Shown here: in pieces, positions 20,051 through 29,598 of the stretch
How the letters are laid out: each line of letters opens with the position of its first letter
How positions within the stretch are numbered: position 1 is the stretch's first letter
NCBI GenBank assembly: GCA_026692725.1
Contig: JAPMUG010000001.1
Span: 62,001-126,000, forward strand
Source of the DNA: Ecytonucleospora hepatopenaei
Taxonomy: Eukaryota; Microsporidia; Enterocytozoonidae
Length of the DNA stretch: 64,000 nucleotides
Reading direction: 5' to 3'
The notes under the pieces: model-generated
The model's input: only the letters and a program-made list of their open reading frames with translations
What the model was told of the DNA's origin: nothing
Databases searched by the model: none
Translations under genes and position numbers: made by a program

Positions 20051-20217
20051 AAAAATAAAAGAGGGGTATAATTTTTTTGTTAAAACCTGAAATTATGATT
20101 GGATAATTTTATAGATTAAATTTTATATTTGTATTTATTCTAATTAATAAATTTAATAAAAAACTTTTGTTTTTTTTTTCAAAAAACATTATATTTTTAA
20201 ATAGAATAAATTGAAAT

Positions 20218-20736
20218 TTATAAATTTTCCTTAAATTTGTCCAAACCACCTAAAAACACCCCGTCTTTATAAATCATAGGATATGTTTGCCAATTATTTA
20301 TTATCTTAAAAACTTCTCTTGCTCTATCATCCTCAAAAATGTTATATCCAGTAATTTCGTTTATATTGTTTTCCTTGCATAATTGCAATAGCTGTTTTGT
20401 AAATTTACAATATGGCTTTTCTATTGTGCCTTTTATAATAAATGCATATTTAGATTTATTTTTAAAGTCATTTAAAAATTTTGTATAAAATTCTATGTCT
20501 ATTTCTTCCATTTCTTGTTGTAATTTTACAGGCTCTTCAAGATTTTCTAAGTGTTTTCCTTTATAAAAAACAGCAGGTAGAGTAAAACCAGCAAATTCTT
20601 TCGTAAATTCTTCTTTTAGTTTTTGGTTGTCTAAACATATGTATGCAATTTTATTATCATTTATATTGTATTTGTTGTTATTTTCATAAAAAACTACAAA
20701 ATCATTTTTGCTTAAAACATCATTAAATAATTCCAT
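20218..20736 (-). CDS. Monothiol glutaredoxin (Grx3/4-type, thioredoxin-like plus Grx domain)
   Basis: The frame is open to 20826, but the ATG at 20736 (MELFNDVLSK) follows TTACCCACAAATTATAAA, so the 172-aa form is chosen. Residues 1-65 look like a degenerate thioredoxin fold lacking CxxC. Residues 85-172 are a glutaredoxin: IIKGTIEKPYCKFTKQLLQLC with a single active-site Cys110, then WQTYPMIYKDGVFLGGLDKFKE (TYP cis-Pro and GG-D glutathione-binding motifs). Cytosolic monothiol Grx of the Grx3/4 class bind 2Fe-2S clusters and supply iron for the cytosolic Fe-S pathway. The usual CGFS is CKFT here, which is odd. Confidence 0.85.
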   Translation of the reverse strand: MELFNDVLSKNDFVVFYENNNKYNINDNKIAYICLDNQKLKEEFTKEFAGFTLPAVFYKGKHLENLEEPVKLQQEMEEIDIEFYTKFLNDFKNKSKYAFIIKGTIEKPYCKFTKQLLQLCKENNINEITGYNIFEDDRAREVFKIINNWQTYPMIYKDGVFLGGLDKFKENL

Positions 20737-20980
20737 TTTTATAATTTGTGGGTAATAATTTAAAACTTTTTTTAAAAAATAAAAATTATATTTTAACAAA
20801 AAAATGCTTTTTATTAAATAACTCAATGTTTAAAAACAATTAAAAACACATTTATTGTATTTTATTAAATAAAATTGGATATATTTGATTGTTATTAGAT
20901 ATAATTAATTATAAACTAACCTAAAATATAAAAATATTGTGTTAAAAAGAAAAAATAAAAATGTTTTTAAAAAAATTTAT

Positions 20981-21487
20981 TTACGCAATTATTTGCTTTA
21001 AACATCCATCTTTTATGTAAATTACCTCTAATGATTTTCCACTTCCTGTTTTTATAATGTCATCCATACTCATAATTGCAACACCTACACAATAAATCCC
21101 TTCATTTTCAATTTCAACATACACAATGTCATCTTCCTTAAACTCACTTTGTTTTTCTGAATATTTCAAAATTCCTGGTGCCATTATATCAGCACCGCGA
21201 TTTACTGCATTTAATGCACCTTTATCAAGAAAAACTTTTTTCAATGTTTTGTTTTGATCCTGAATATTATTTAATTTATCAAAATCAATATCAACTACTT
21301 TATCATAATACGTAAAACACAATAGTTTTTTATTTGAATCAGCAATGACCTTAGATTTATTGCTTAAAGAAAAAACTTTGTAAATTTGTTTTGGATCCAA
21401 ATCTATACCCTTCTTAATGTACTCTTTTACATCTTTTTTACTTAAAAAATTGCTTTGAACAACTGTTTGCTTTTCAAAATACTTCAT
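20981..21487 (-). CDS. Tma20/MCT-1 family PUA-domain protein
   Basis: 168 aa, a little shorter than the ~181 usual for Tma20/MCTS1. The C-terminal half is a PUA domain: KVFLDKGALNAVNRGADIMAPGI, then EDDIVYVEIENEGIYCVGVAIMSMDDIIK and the closing IYIKDGCLKQI. The partner of Tma20 is Tma22/DENR; together they recycle 40S subunits and promote reinitiation. CGCCCTTAAAAT directly precedes the ATG. Only 41 bp separate this start from the divergent proteasome gene. Confidence 0.88.
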   Translation of the reverse strand: MKYFEKQTVVQSNFLSKKDVKEYIKKGIDLDPKQIYKVFSLSNKSKVIADSNKKLLCFTYYDKVVDIDFDKLNNIQDQNKTLKKVFLDKGALNAVNRGADIMAPGILKYSEKQSEFKEDDIVYVEIENEGIYCVGVAIMSMDDIIKTGSGKSLEVIYIKDGCLKQIIA

Positions 21488-21528
21488 ATTTTAAGGGCGT
21501 TAAAAAACAATGGAAAATTGCCCTTATT
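21488..21528. promoter_or_regulatory. 41-bp bidirectional promoter with two CCC motifs
   Basis: The whole spacer between the divergent Tma20-like and proteasome alpha genes is 41 bp. Reading outward, each start has its own motif: CGCCCTTAAAAT-ATG on the minus strand and TTGCCCTTATT-ATG on the plus strand. Confidence 0.7.
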
Positions 21529-22212
21529 ATGTCTGAGCAAAACAATACATTTAATGAAGAAGGTCGTTTATTACAGACAGAATACGCAATAAAGAAAGTG
21601 TCACAAGCAGGTACAATAATGGGTTTAGTATGCACAGATGGTGTTGTTTTGTTTGGGTTAAATTTCAGCAAAACATTACATAAAGAAAAAATTTACATGT
21701 TAACACCTGAAACTTATTGTGCGGTCGGTGGTCTTTTTGGTGATGCTAATATGCTAATTAAAAAAGCAAGAATAAGCGGAGTTCGTGCAAAAGAATGGCT
21801 CTGCGGAGAGTCAAAAACAAAATTTATTGTAAAATCCATTTCATTCGCCCAAAATTTTAATACACGTAAAGTAAATGGCAGACCGTATGGCGTAAGTTTT
21901 TTACTAACAGGATATGATGATAAATATGTACTTTATTCAGTAGATCCAAGTGGAACAATAAACAATTGGAAAGCATGGGCAATAGGAATGGACGAGACTG
22001 CCATTAACCAAACACTTCGAAATGAGTTTAAAGAAGAAATGAGCATGGAAGAGGGTGTTGTATTTTTGCTTTCCTGTTTTAAAAAGGCAAAAGAAGTGAA
22101 TTTAGAAATGGCAGAGAAAATGGAAATTTTGTTGTTTACCAAAGAAGAAAAAAAGTTTATGGACGTATCTGACATAAAACAGAAACTTAAAGACATTGGT
22201 GTTAAAATATGA
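21529..22212 (+). CDS. 20S proteasome alpha subunit (PSMA4/Pre9-like)
   Basis: 227 aa. The alpha-type N-terminus is present (FNEEGRLLQTEYAIKKVSQAGTIMGLVCTDGVVLFG), along with the PYGVSFLLTGYDD motif and VDPSGTINNWKAWAIGMDETAINQTL. The NPSG-TGWKA-IG-Q-LL arrangement is closest to Pre9/PSMA4 (alpha 3 in yeast numbering); Pre6 is the main alternative. Alpha subunits form the outer rings that gate the core particle. The GCCCTTATT motif precedes the ATG. Confidence 0.88.
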   Translation: MSEQNNTFNEEGRLLQTEYAIKKVSQAGTIMGLVCTDGVVLFGLNFSKTLHKEKIYMLTPETYCAVGGLFGDANMLIKKARISGVRAKEWLCGESKTKFIVKSISFAQNFNTRKVNGRPYGVSFLLTGYDDKYVLYSVDPSGTINNWKAWAIGMDETAINQTLRNEFKEEMSMEEGVVFLLSCFKKAKEVNLEMAEKMEILLFTKEEKKFMDVSDIKQKLKDIGVKI

Positions 22213-22358
22213 TTTAAATAAATTTAAAATGTTGCTTTAATATAAACATAAACAGTTTTTTAATAAAATAAATACTTTTTAGTTAGTGGTTTATGTATTT
22301 TTTAAGCAATAAAATTAAAAATAGTAAAGTTAAACTCAGAAATCATTAAAATTTTATT

Positions 22359-24380
22359 TTAAAGTGCAGCCTGTTCTTTTGCTTTTTTCTCTTCTTTTTC
22401 TTCTTCTTCTTTTTTTGCTGCTTCATATGCTTTCATAAATGTTTCATCATCAACATTGCCATCTACCAATGGATTTGAACCATCTAATCCTAATTCATGT
22501 AGTTTATCTTTCATTTTATCAAACCTTTTACCTTTCTTTAGAATATCTCCAAACTTTTTCATTAAACTTCCAAAATTCTTTTTAGATTCTTCTTTACCCT
22601 CTTTTATATTACTTTCTTGATTATTAGTCTTGTTATTTTCATTAATAATTTCTTTTATGTTATCTTCCCCATTATTAGTCTTGTCAGAGTTCTTTGTTAT
22701 ATTCTTATTTTTAATTTCGACATCTTCTTTGCGTTCTTTCTCTTTTTCTTCATCATTTACTTTTTCAGTTTCTTTATTTTCCTTCATAGCTTCTTCTTTT
22801 GCTTTTTCTTCCTCAATTCTTTTCTTTTCTTCTTCTTCTTTCCTCTTCTTTAACTTCATAAAATTCACCTTAAAATTTAAATCATATACCTTGTTTTGTA
22901 TTTCATTACCTCCTCCCTTAACATTTTTTATTTTTTCAAGAAATTCTTTAAAACTTGTCAAGTCTGCCATTCCCTCTGCTTCTGCATTTTTTATGGCTTC
23001 TTGCAACTGAATTATACCTGATTCCTTTAGACTTATATCTGCTTTATTTGCCATGTTTAATTCTTGCAAATCTTTATTTAATCTCGTGGCTTTAATAGAT
23101 TGAGTTAGTTTTAATCCTATTAAATCTTTGTTTTGATCAAAATAATTTATAAATTCCATATACTTTGGGTCATCTTGCTCTACATGCTCCAACTTATATT
23201 TCTTAAGCAAAACCAAATTCTTCAGATTCTCTGCGTTTCTCAGTATATCAACATGTGCTGTAACTTCAAATATTTCCTTGGATATTCCATTAAATTTAAC
23301 TTCTTTATACAATTCATCATTAATCTCAAATGCACTTACATCACAACACCCCTGTAAAATAGAATCTCCATCCAAAATATTTCCTTTTATTCCGCATAAA
23401 TTACATAATAAATTTCCAAATCTGCTGTAAATGAAAAGCTTTTTATCTTCTAATTTGATTGATTTAGTAAACTTTTTGGTGATTTTATCTCTTAAAACTT
23501 TTAAATCAATTTTAAGTGCATTTATTAAATTTGCCTTAACATTCCCTTGCATCAGCATAACAAAAGGATGTGTATATTCTGGCGCAGTTTCGAGGTTTGC
23601 AATTACATTATTTTTAAATTCAGTTAAACTGCAAAAATAATCACCTTCTTCTCCACAATCAAACGCAACTGTAGATTTAAATTCATCCTTCACACTCTGT
23701 GTAACTACTTGTTTAATTTCACCTAAAATAAAATTTTCAATTTCAAAATCACTGGGTATATACAGTTCTTTCCTCTTCAAGGTTATTTTTGTTTTTTCAA
23801 CAACATTCGTAACTTTTTCATTTTCTTCTTTAGAATTTGCGTTTTCTTTAGCTTTTGGTCTTTCAACAGTTGCAGTAGTAAGCATTACTTTACTCCCTCT
23901 AAAATTTATAATGTTAAATTCTTCTTCTGGGTATGCAGTTGCCAGGCTTATGGAAAGGCCAAGGGATTCCGGTATAATCATTCCTCTGTATTTTAATCCA
24001 TTTATTGCCTTTTCAAACATTTCAATTTGACTCTTTTCATAATAATCTTTTGAGGTCAAAACCAATTCATCCTGAAAAGATGCTTGTTTAGGGACAATGT
24101 CATATAACCACAGTGATAACAATTCCAGATTGGATATTTCTTTAGGTGTCTCACCATAAAGTAAATTATATTTTTGTTCTTTTTCTATTTCCAAATATAT
24201 TTCCCCTGAAGTAAATGAAGATTGTGTGTTTTTTGCTTTTAGATCTTCGAATGACAAAAAACTCTTCTTTATTCTTTTTACTGGTCCAGTTATGTTTTGT
24301 TTCTTTTGCTTTATACCTGACATAGAATCAATTTTTAAGTAATAGCTAATACATGAAACTAAACAAAAATAGGCAAACAT
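22359..24380 (-). CDS. Large secreted protein, 673 aa, unrecognised
   Basis: The frame opens with an ATG at 24413, but TATACCCTTA lies immediately before the ATG at 24380, which yields MFAYFCLVSCISYYLKIDS, a good signal peptide, so I prefer 24380. Residues of about 40-400 look folded and contain scattered Cys (CGEEGDYFC, CNLCGIKGN, GCCDVS). Residues 420-520 are helical. From ~515 the protein is Lys/Glu/Asn-rich coiled or disordered sequence, and it ends in a helical domain (KFGDILKKGKRFDKMKDKLHELG). No family is recognised; size and architecture resemble structural spore-coat or polar-tube-associated proteins only in general terms. Confidence 0.72.
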   Translation of the reverse strand: MFAYFCLVSCISYYLKIDSMSGIKQKKQNITGPVKRIKKSFLSFEDLKAKNTQSSFTSGEIYLEIEKEQKYNLLYGETPKEISNLELLSLWLYDIVPKQASFQDELVLTSKDYYEKSQIEMFEKAINGLKYRGMIIPESLGLSISLATAYPEEEFNIINFRGSKVMLTTATVERPKAKENANSKEENEKVTNVVEKTKITLKRKELYIPSDFEIENFILGEIKQVVTQSVKDEFKSTVAFDCGEEGDYFCSLTEFKNNVIANLETAPEYTHPFVMLMQGNVKANLINALKIDLKVLRDKITKKFTKSIKLEDKKLFIYSRFGNLLCNLCGIKGNILDGDSILQGCCDVSAFEINDELYKEVKFNGISKEIFEVTAHVDILRNAENLKNLVLLKKYKLEHVEQDDPKYMEFINYFDQNKDLIGLKLTQSIKATRLNKDLQELNMANKADISLKESGIIQLQEAIKNAEAEGMADLTSFKEFLEKIKNVKGGGNEIQNKVYDLNFKVNFMKLKKRKEEEEKKRIEEEKAKEEAMKENKETEKVNDEEKEKERKEDVEIKNKNITKNSDKTNNGEDNIKEIINENNKTNNQESNIKEGKEESKKNFGSLMKKFGDILKKGKRFDKMKDKLHELGLDGSNPLVDGNVDDETFMKAYEAAKKEEEEKEEKKAKEQAAL

Positions 24381-24589
24381 TAAGGGTATAAAAATATTTA
24401 ATGTTTTTATCATTTATCTAACTTGTTTTTGTAATATCTTTTTGTCATTTTAATGAGTAGATTAATTTATATTTGGAGGTAACAAAATATTTTACAGTAA
24501 AACAATTAATTATTAATTAAGCTAAATTAAATTATTAAAAAGCAATAGTTTAAAATCATTTTATTTAAAAAATAAAAAAATAAATTTTT

Positions 24590-25899
24590 ATGGGTCAAAA
24601 GAATAACTTACGTACACCAAAAGGTACTTATGATTTAACACCAGAAGTTGCATCTGTTAAGGCCAGACTAGAAGAAATTTGTGAAAAAATTTATAAAAAA
24701 CATTGTGCTGTAAAAATAGAAACACCCACTTTTGAACTGAGAGAAAACTTGGATGATAAATATGGAGAAGACACTAAACTCATATTTAATTTAGAAGACC
24801 AAGGGGGTGACATTTGTAGTTTGAGATATGATCTTACTGTTCCCTTTAGTAGATTTATTAGTAAAAATCTAATTAGCAGAATACGCAGGTATCAAATAGG
24901 GAATGTTTTTAGAAGGGACAATCCCTCCAAAGGCAGATTAAGAGAATTTACACAGGCCGATTTTGATATCACTGGAAACAACTTGCCTATGGTTTATGAT
25001 TCTGAATGTATTAAAATATGCAGTGAAATTCTAACAAAAATTGTTAAGGAATTTCCAATTTTTGAGAGTTTTAAGCTTAAAATTAATGACAGACGCATTT
25101 TAATGGGAATTATGGAGTACCTTGAAGTTGAAGAAGATATGCAGATGAGTATATGTTCCACAGTGGATAAGTATGAGAAATTGTCCTCCTATGAACTTAG
25201 AAAAGAATTTGAATTAAAAGGACTGTCTAAAAGTCAAATCGACACTTTGCAAGACCTGTTTGATTTTTCTAATAAAAATTCAAATGAAAACATTTTAGAA
25301 AAATTAACAGAGTTTAAGAACACCAAGATAACAGAAGCAGTTGAGGAAATGAAATTGTTGCTAAGGTATTTAAAAATATATAAAGTGACAAATTTTAAAA
25401 TAGACTTAACATTGGCCAGGGCCTTTCATATTACACAGGAATAATTTTTGAGGGAAGTTTTACAGGAGTTGAAATGGGAAGTATTTGCGGGGGTGGAAGG
25501 TATGATGAGCTCTGCAGATCTATTAGCACATTTCAAACACCGTGTGTTGGATTTTCAATAGGAGTAAGCAGGATTTTAAATGTATTGCCTATAACCTCAA
25601 ATTTCATTGTAAAAGATTGCTTGGTAGGTAGTGCATATGGCAAACTTTTGGAAGAAAGAATGTTGTTAACCAGTAAAATACAGGAAAAGTATAACTGTGA
25701 AATGATGCCAGGGGATAATTTAAACTATAAAAATCAAATAAAATACGCAGAAAAAAACAATTTTAAGCTTATAATTTTTACAGGTGAAAAGGAATTAGAA
25801 AATAAAACACTTCAAATTTATAATTTAAAGACAAATGATAAGAAAGTAATTAATGAATGTGATTTATTTAAGGAATTGAAAAATATTTTACAATATTAA
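24590..25899 (+). CDS. Histidyl-tRNA synthetase, interrupted by one frameshift
   Basis: The first part (24590-25444) has HisRS motifs: TPKGTYDLTPE, motif 2 region FRRDNPSKGRLREFTQADFDI and LTLARAFH. It then ends at TAA 25442-25444. The homology resumes in the next frame: TGIIFEGSFTGVEMGSICGGGRYDEL, GFSIGVSRIL and an anticodon-binding domain to 25899. HisRS enzymes read LARGxDYYTG here. The change of frame falls at about 25427-25432 and equals one missing base. No slippery homopolymer is present there. It could be a sequencing or assembly error, a true mutation or, less likely, programmed frameshifting. An essential gene, so an error is most probable. Confidence 0.88.
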
Positions 25900-26058
25900 A
25901 AATTTCAATTATTTAAGCATTTAGTTTTTGATATATTTTATTTATTTTAATATATTTAAATTTTTTAACATTTTATATAATTAAATATTATAAGTTATAT
26001 GTTTTTAATAAATTAATCTTAAACTTATTATGAATATTTTTCTTTTATAACCCTGAAA

Positions 26059-26928
26059 ATGTTAGGAACAAACAAATATTTTTCAAATTTAAAAAATGAT
26101 TTATTTGAAGATGAAACAACAGAATTTAGCATTAACACTGAAACAAGAAATATCATTAACAATATCAGTGCAAAATCAAAAAATACAAAAAACAACTTTT
26201 TTGAAAATTCTTTTACCAAACTAAACAAAGAAATAAAAAATGATTTAAATCTTCTTAAAAACAAAGACAATGATTATTTTGGTAATAATCACAGAGAAGT
26301 AAAAGAAGAAGACCTTTACGAAGATAATGGTGGTACTGCTATTATGATTAAGGTAGATAACAAATTAATTATAGGCGCAGATACCCGTTTAAATGCAGAG
26401 TATAATATTTACACAAGAAAAGTGCAGAAAATTTATAAGGTAGGTGATTATTACCTTACAACTGTAGGATTCCATGCAGATGGTTATAATATTTTTCTAA
26501 AATTGAATTATGAAATTAGTCAATATGAGCAGTACACAAAGATGAAGCTATCAAATTTAGCTCGTTTTTTGCACCATGTGCTATATAACAACAGATTCTT
26601 TCCGCTCTACAGCTACTGCTGCCTCGGAGGGTTCGAGGACGGAGAAGCCAAGATTTTTACATTTGACTGTGTAGGATCGTACCAGGAGTCAGAGTGTAGA
26701 GTAGATGGAACAGGAACAAAAATGATCCAGCCACTACTCGATTCATGGATAAACGGGAAGAATTTCAATAATTACAAAGGAATATCATTTGAAGATGCAG
26801 TGGGCCTGATAAAGAAAGCATTTGATTCAGCAGCAGAGTCAGACGTAAAAACAGGAGACCATCTTGAAGTGATAGTGTTAGATCAAGAGAAAGAGCATAG
26901 GGAGGTAATTGATTTAAGAAAGGATTAA
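26059..26928 (+). CDS. 20S proteasome beta-6 subunit (PSMB1/Pre7-like)
   Basis: 289 aa with an unusually long, polar, Asn/Lys-rich N-terminal extension of ~90 residues before the conserved NGGTAIMIKVDNKLIIGADTRL. Later motifs fit beta-6: VLYNNRFFPLYSYCCLGG, FDCVGSYQ, MIQPLLDSW, SAAESDVKTGDHLEV and IDLRKD. Beta-6 is a non-catalytic core subunit. ATAACCCTGAAA precedes the ATG. Codon use changes within the gene: from about 26590 on it becomes visibly richer in G and C (CTCGGAGGGTTCGAGGACGG), unlike the first 530 bp and unlike genes to the left. Confidence 0.9.
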   Translation: MLGTNKYFSNLKNDLFEDETTEFSINTETRNIINNISAKSKNTKNNFFENSFTKLNKEIKNDLNLLKNKDNDYFGNNHREVKEEDLYEDNGGTAIMIKVDNKLIIGADTRLNAEYNIYTRKVQKIYKVGDYYLTTVGFHADGYNIFLKLNYEISQYEQYTKMKLSNLARFLHHVLYNNRFFPLYSYCCLGGFEDGEAKIFTFDCVGSYQESECRVDGTGTKMIQPLLDSWINGKNFNNYKGISFEDAVGLIKKAFDSAAESDVKTGDHLEVIVLDQEKEHREVIDLRKD

Positions 26929-26937
26929 ATAATATTT

Positions 26938-26980
26938 TATCATTATTTACATTATTTACATTATTTACATTATATACATT
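26938..26980. repeat. Short tandem repeat, unit CATTATTTA (9 bp)
   Basis: About four imperfect copies of a 9-bp unit directly after the beta-6 stop codon, at the left edge of the simple-repeat-rich block. Confidence 0.75.
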
Positions 26981-27128
26981 ACAATAATAATTTTCAAATA
27001 ATATTAAAATAATTTTAAAATAATATATAATATTAAGTATTATATTAATAGTAAAATATATATAATAAACTATATATAATAGTAAAATATATATAATAGT
27101 AAAAAATATAATATTAAGTATTATAAAT

Positions 27129-27653
27129 TTATTCAGTAACATTTACTATTTCATTACCCTCTAACATTTCTTCAGAAACCTTTTCTGCCACCATTTGGAT
27201 GTGGCATGGACTTTTATTAAATGAATTTACTCTACCGTGGGCTCTAAAGCATCTTCCATATACTTTTGGTGCCTTTGTAACACTAACCATTGCTATTGCA
27301 AGTTCTTCTGGCTGTATGTTCTTTTTTACTGCATTATTTTTTATGTTTTTAAGCACTTTAATGAGGTAGCTGGCACTCTTCTCCGGCCACCTTCCCTTGG
27401 TAGCAGGCCACTTTCCATTCATAAAAGCCTTAGCCTGTGGTGTATTTCCACATCCTCTAGCGTACCTCCTCATAGGAACACACTCAATCTTGTCAATTAC
27501 GTTTTCTAAGTATGCGATGGCGTCATCCACGTATCTTCCCCTCAAAGTGTTGCAAGTCTCTCTTGTCTTCTTGAAGCTGACCTGTGCATTGGTAATGCAC
27601 GCCTTGACAGTGTTATCATTGCTAATGATGTCGTAATTATATTTCTTAGGCAT
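27129..27653 (-). CDS. 60S ribosomal protein uL22 (RPL17)
   Basis: 174 aa. Conserved uL22 features: N-terminal KYNYD...[59 protein letters not shown], and the C-terminal [19 protein letters not shown] large-subunit protein lining the exit tunnel. The ATG follows AATTTACCCCA with almost no leader, as for the other ribosomal protein genes here. GC content is higher than in the flanks. Confidence 0.95.
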   Translation of the reverse strand: MPKKYNYDIISNDNTVKACITNAQVSFKKTRETCNTLRGRYVDDAIAYLENVIDKIECVPMRRYARGCGNTPQAKAFMNGKWPATKGRWPEKSASYLIKVLKNIKNNAVKKNIQPEELAIAMVSVTKAPKVYGRCFRAHGRVNSFNKSPCHIQMVAEKVSEEMLEGNEIVNVTE

Positions 27654-27840
27654 TGGGGTAAATTTTTAAAAAAATATTATCCCTTGCTTAGTGTAAATTT
27701 ATTATATATAATAACATATTATTTAATATCATTATAATATATAACAATATATTAAATATATATAATAACATATTATTTATTTATTATATATTATAACATA
27801 ATAACATATTATTTAATAATATAATTATTATAGTTTAGTT

Positions 27841-28119
27841 ATGGATAAAAAAATTATTAAAATAAACAAAGTATTCCCTAGATATACATGGAAATGGAAA
27901 TTAGATTGTGAGTGTTGTTTAATATGTCAACAAGAGTTCAATGCTACATGCAATGAGTGTAACCATCCTATTACGTGTGTGCCAGTGACAGGTACATGCA
28001 CCCATACCTTCCATAAGCACTGTCTAACAGAGTGGATGGAAAAGAACAAGAACTGTCCAGTGTGTAGAAAAGAGTTTGAGATATTAAAGACATACAAAGT
28101 ACCAAATAAATTTATATAA
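27841..28119 (+). CDS. Anaphase-promoting complex RING subunit APC11
   Basis: 92 aa. The RING-H2 spacing matches APC11: CLICQQEFNATCNEC, then CVPVTGTCTHTFHKHC and NCPVCRKEFE. The tryptophan-containing lead-in (YTWKWKLDCECC) matches the APC11/Rbx1 start. The final CxxC (CPVC) favours APC11 over Rbx1, which has CPLD there. It recruits E2 enzymes to the APC/C for mitotic ubiquitination. Confidence 0.85.
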   Translation: MDKKIIKINKVFPRYTWKWKLDCECCLICQQEFNATCNECNHPITCVPVTGTCTHTFHKHCLTEWMEKNKNCPVCRKEFEILKTYKVPNKFI

Positions 28120-28206
28120 TATCAATATATATTTATATAATAACATTATATAATATCAATATATATTTATATATTTATATATTTATATATTTATATATTT
28201 ATATAT

Positions 28207-28461
28207 TTATATATCATTATATAATATATTTTCTAATTCATTAATTAATTCTTCTCTTCTTTTGATTTGTCTCTCTATAATTAATAAAGTATTAGTAGTA
28301 TTAGTAGTATTAGTAGTATTAGCAGTATATCCTAAATTATTTAATATCTTATTATAATCTATATTACATAATGGTGTATAAGTAGATCTTTTAGCAAATA
28401 TTATTTTGTTAAGAATATAATCATTATCAGATAGATAGTTAGGTATATAATTATTAGTCAT
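28207..28461 (-). CDS. Possible small protein, 84 aa, unrecognised
   Basis: An open frame with ATG and TAA between AT-only spacers. The middle holds a (AAT/ACT)-encoded NTTNTTNTTNT tract. The C-terminal 25 residues (LLIIERQIKRREELINELENIL) form a convincing amphipathic or coiled helix. Codon content is more complex than the surrounding repeats. It could be a small coiled-coil complex subunit. Function unknown. Confidence 0.42.
   Translation of the reverse strand: MTNNYIPNYLSDNDYILNKIIFAKRSTYTPLCNIDYNKILNNLGYTANTTNTTNTTNTLLIIERQIKRREELINELENILYNDI
28289..28322. repeat. Trinucleotide-like tract (AGTATTAGT)n
   Basis: Imperfect copies of a 9-bp AGTATTAGT word inside the small gene; encodes the NTT repeats on the minus strand. 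Confidence 0.7.
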
Positions 28462-28729
28462 TAAAATATATTATACTATATTATACTTTATTATAATATT
28501 ATATTATACTTTATTATACTATATAATATTATACTGTTAATAAAATTATTTTATATTATTTTATAATTATACTATTTTATAAGGGTATTATTTACATATA
28601 AAATTATAAAATTATATAAATATTTTAATCCTTATAAAATATAAATAAAATATAGTTAGATATATATATAAAGTATAGTTTATTATATATAATATAGTAT
28701 AGTATAATATAATATAAATATATAATATT

Positions 28730-29113
28730 ATGTTATATACTAATATTAATATAATTGATAATATTATTATAAAAGAATATAATACTAATATATGTAACAA
28801 TACTAATATATGTAATAATACTAATATATGTAATACATGTAATATATGTAATACATGTAATAATGGTATGTATGATATTATACCACTTAATTATGTATCA
28901 TTCCAAATAAATACAGAAACTACTTCTTATTATGACATAATATATAAGGATAGTACCAATACACATACATTGGTAAATACAGTAAAAATGATACCAACCA
29001 CCTATCCAACAGAAATACTACTGGTGATGGTATGTTGCAAAGAGCATTATAAGAATAAAAAGATAAGAATAAAGGATAATAAGGAAAATAAAGAAATTAA
29101 TATTATCTTATAG
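28730..29113 (+). CDS. Hypothetical protein, 127 aa, with Cys/Asn repeat
   Basis: The N-terminus contains an NTNICN repeat (residues ~18-45) encoded by 18-bp AATACTAATATATGTAAT units. The rest (YDIIPLNYVSFQINTETTSYYDIIYKD... NTVKMIPTTYPTEILLVMVCCKEHYKNK) is compositionally normal and beta-rich, suggesting a real small protein. No family is recognised. It ends at the start of the long ATAAT array. Confidence 0.5.
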   Translation: MLYTNINIIDNIIIKEYNTNICNNTNICNNTNICNTCNICNTCNNGMYDIIPLNYVSFQINTETTSYYDIIYKDSTNTHTLVNTVKMIPTTYPTEILLVMVCCKEHYKNKKIRIKDNKENKEINIIL

Positions 29114-29122
29114 TAGTTTATT

Positions 29123-29598
29123 AAATATATAATATATAATATATAATATAATATAATATAATATAATATAATATAATATAATATAATATAATATAATATA
29201 ATATAATATAATATAATATAATATAATATAATATAATATAATATAATATATATAATATAATATAATATAATATAATATAATATAATATATATAATATAAT
29301 ATAATATAATATAATATAATATAATATAATATAATATAATATAATATAATATAATATAATATAATATAATATAATATAATATAATATAATATAATATAAT
29401 ATAATATAATATAATATAATATAATATAATATAATATAATATAATATAATATAATATAATATAATATAATATATATAATATAATATAATATAATATAATA
29501 TATATAATATAATATAATATAATATAATATAATATAATATAATATAATATAATATAATATAATATAATATAATATAATATAATATAATATAATATAAT
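29123..29598. repeat. ATAAT pentanucleotide array, ~475 bp
   Basis: Nearly pure (TAATA)n filling the whole spacer between two convergent genes, up to the CysRS stop codon. At least four interruptions (TATATA in place of one unit) suggest the array is old or composite. Length may be collapsed or expanded in assembly. Confidence 0.97.

Noticed and set aside
29123..29598. CRISPR-like or centromeric repeat
   Set aside because: A simple pentanucleotide microsatellite without spacers; the organism is eukaryotic and the length too small for a centromere claim.
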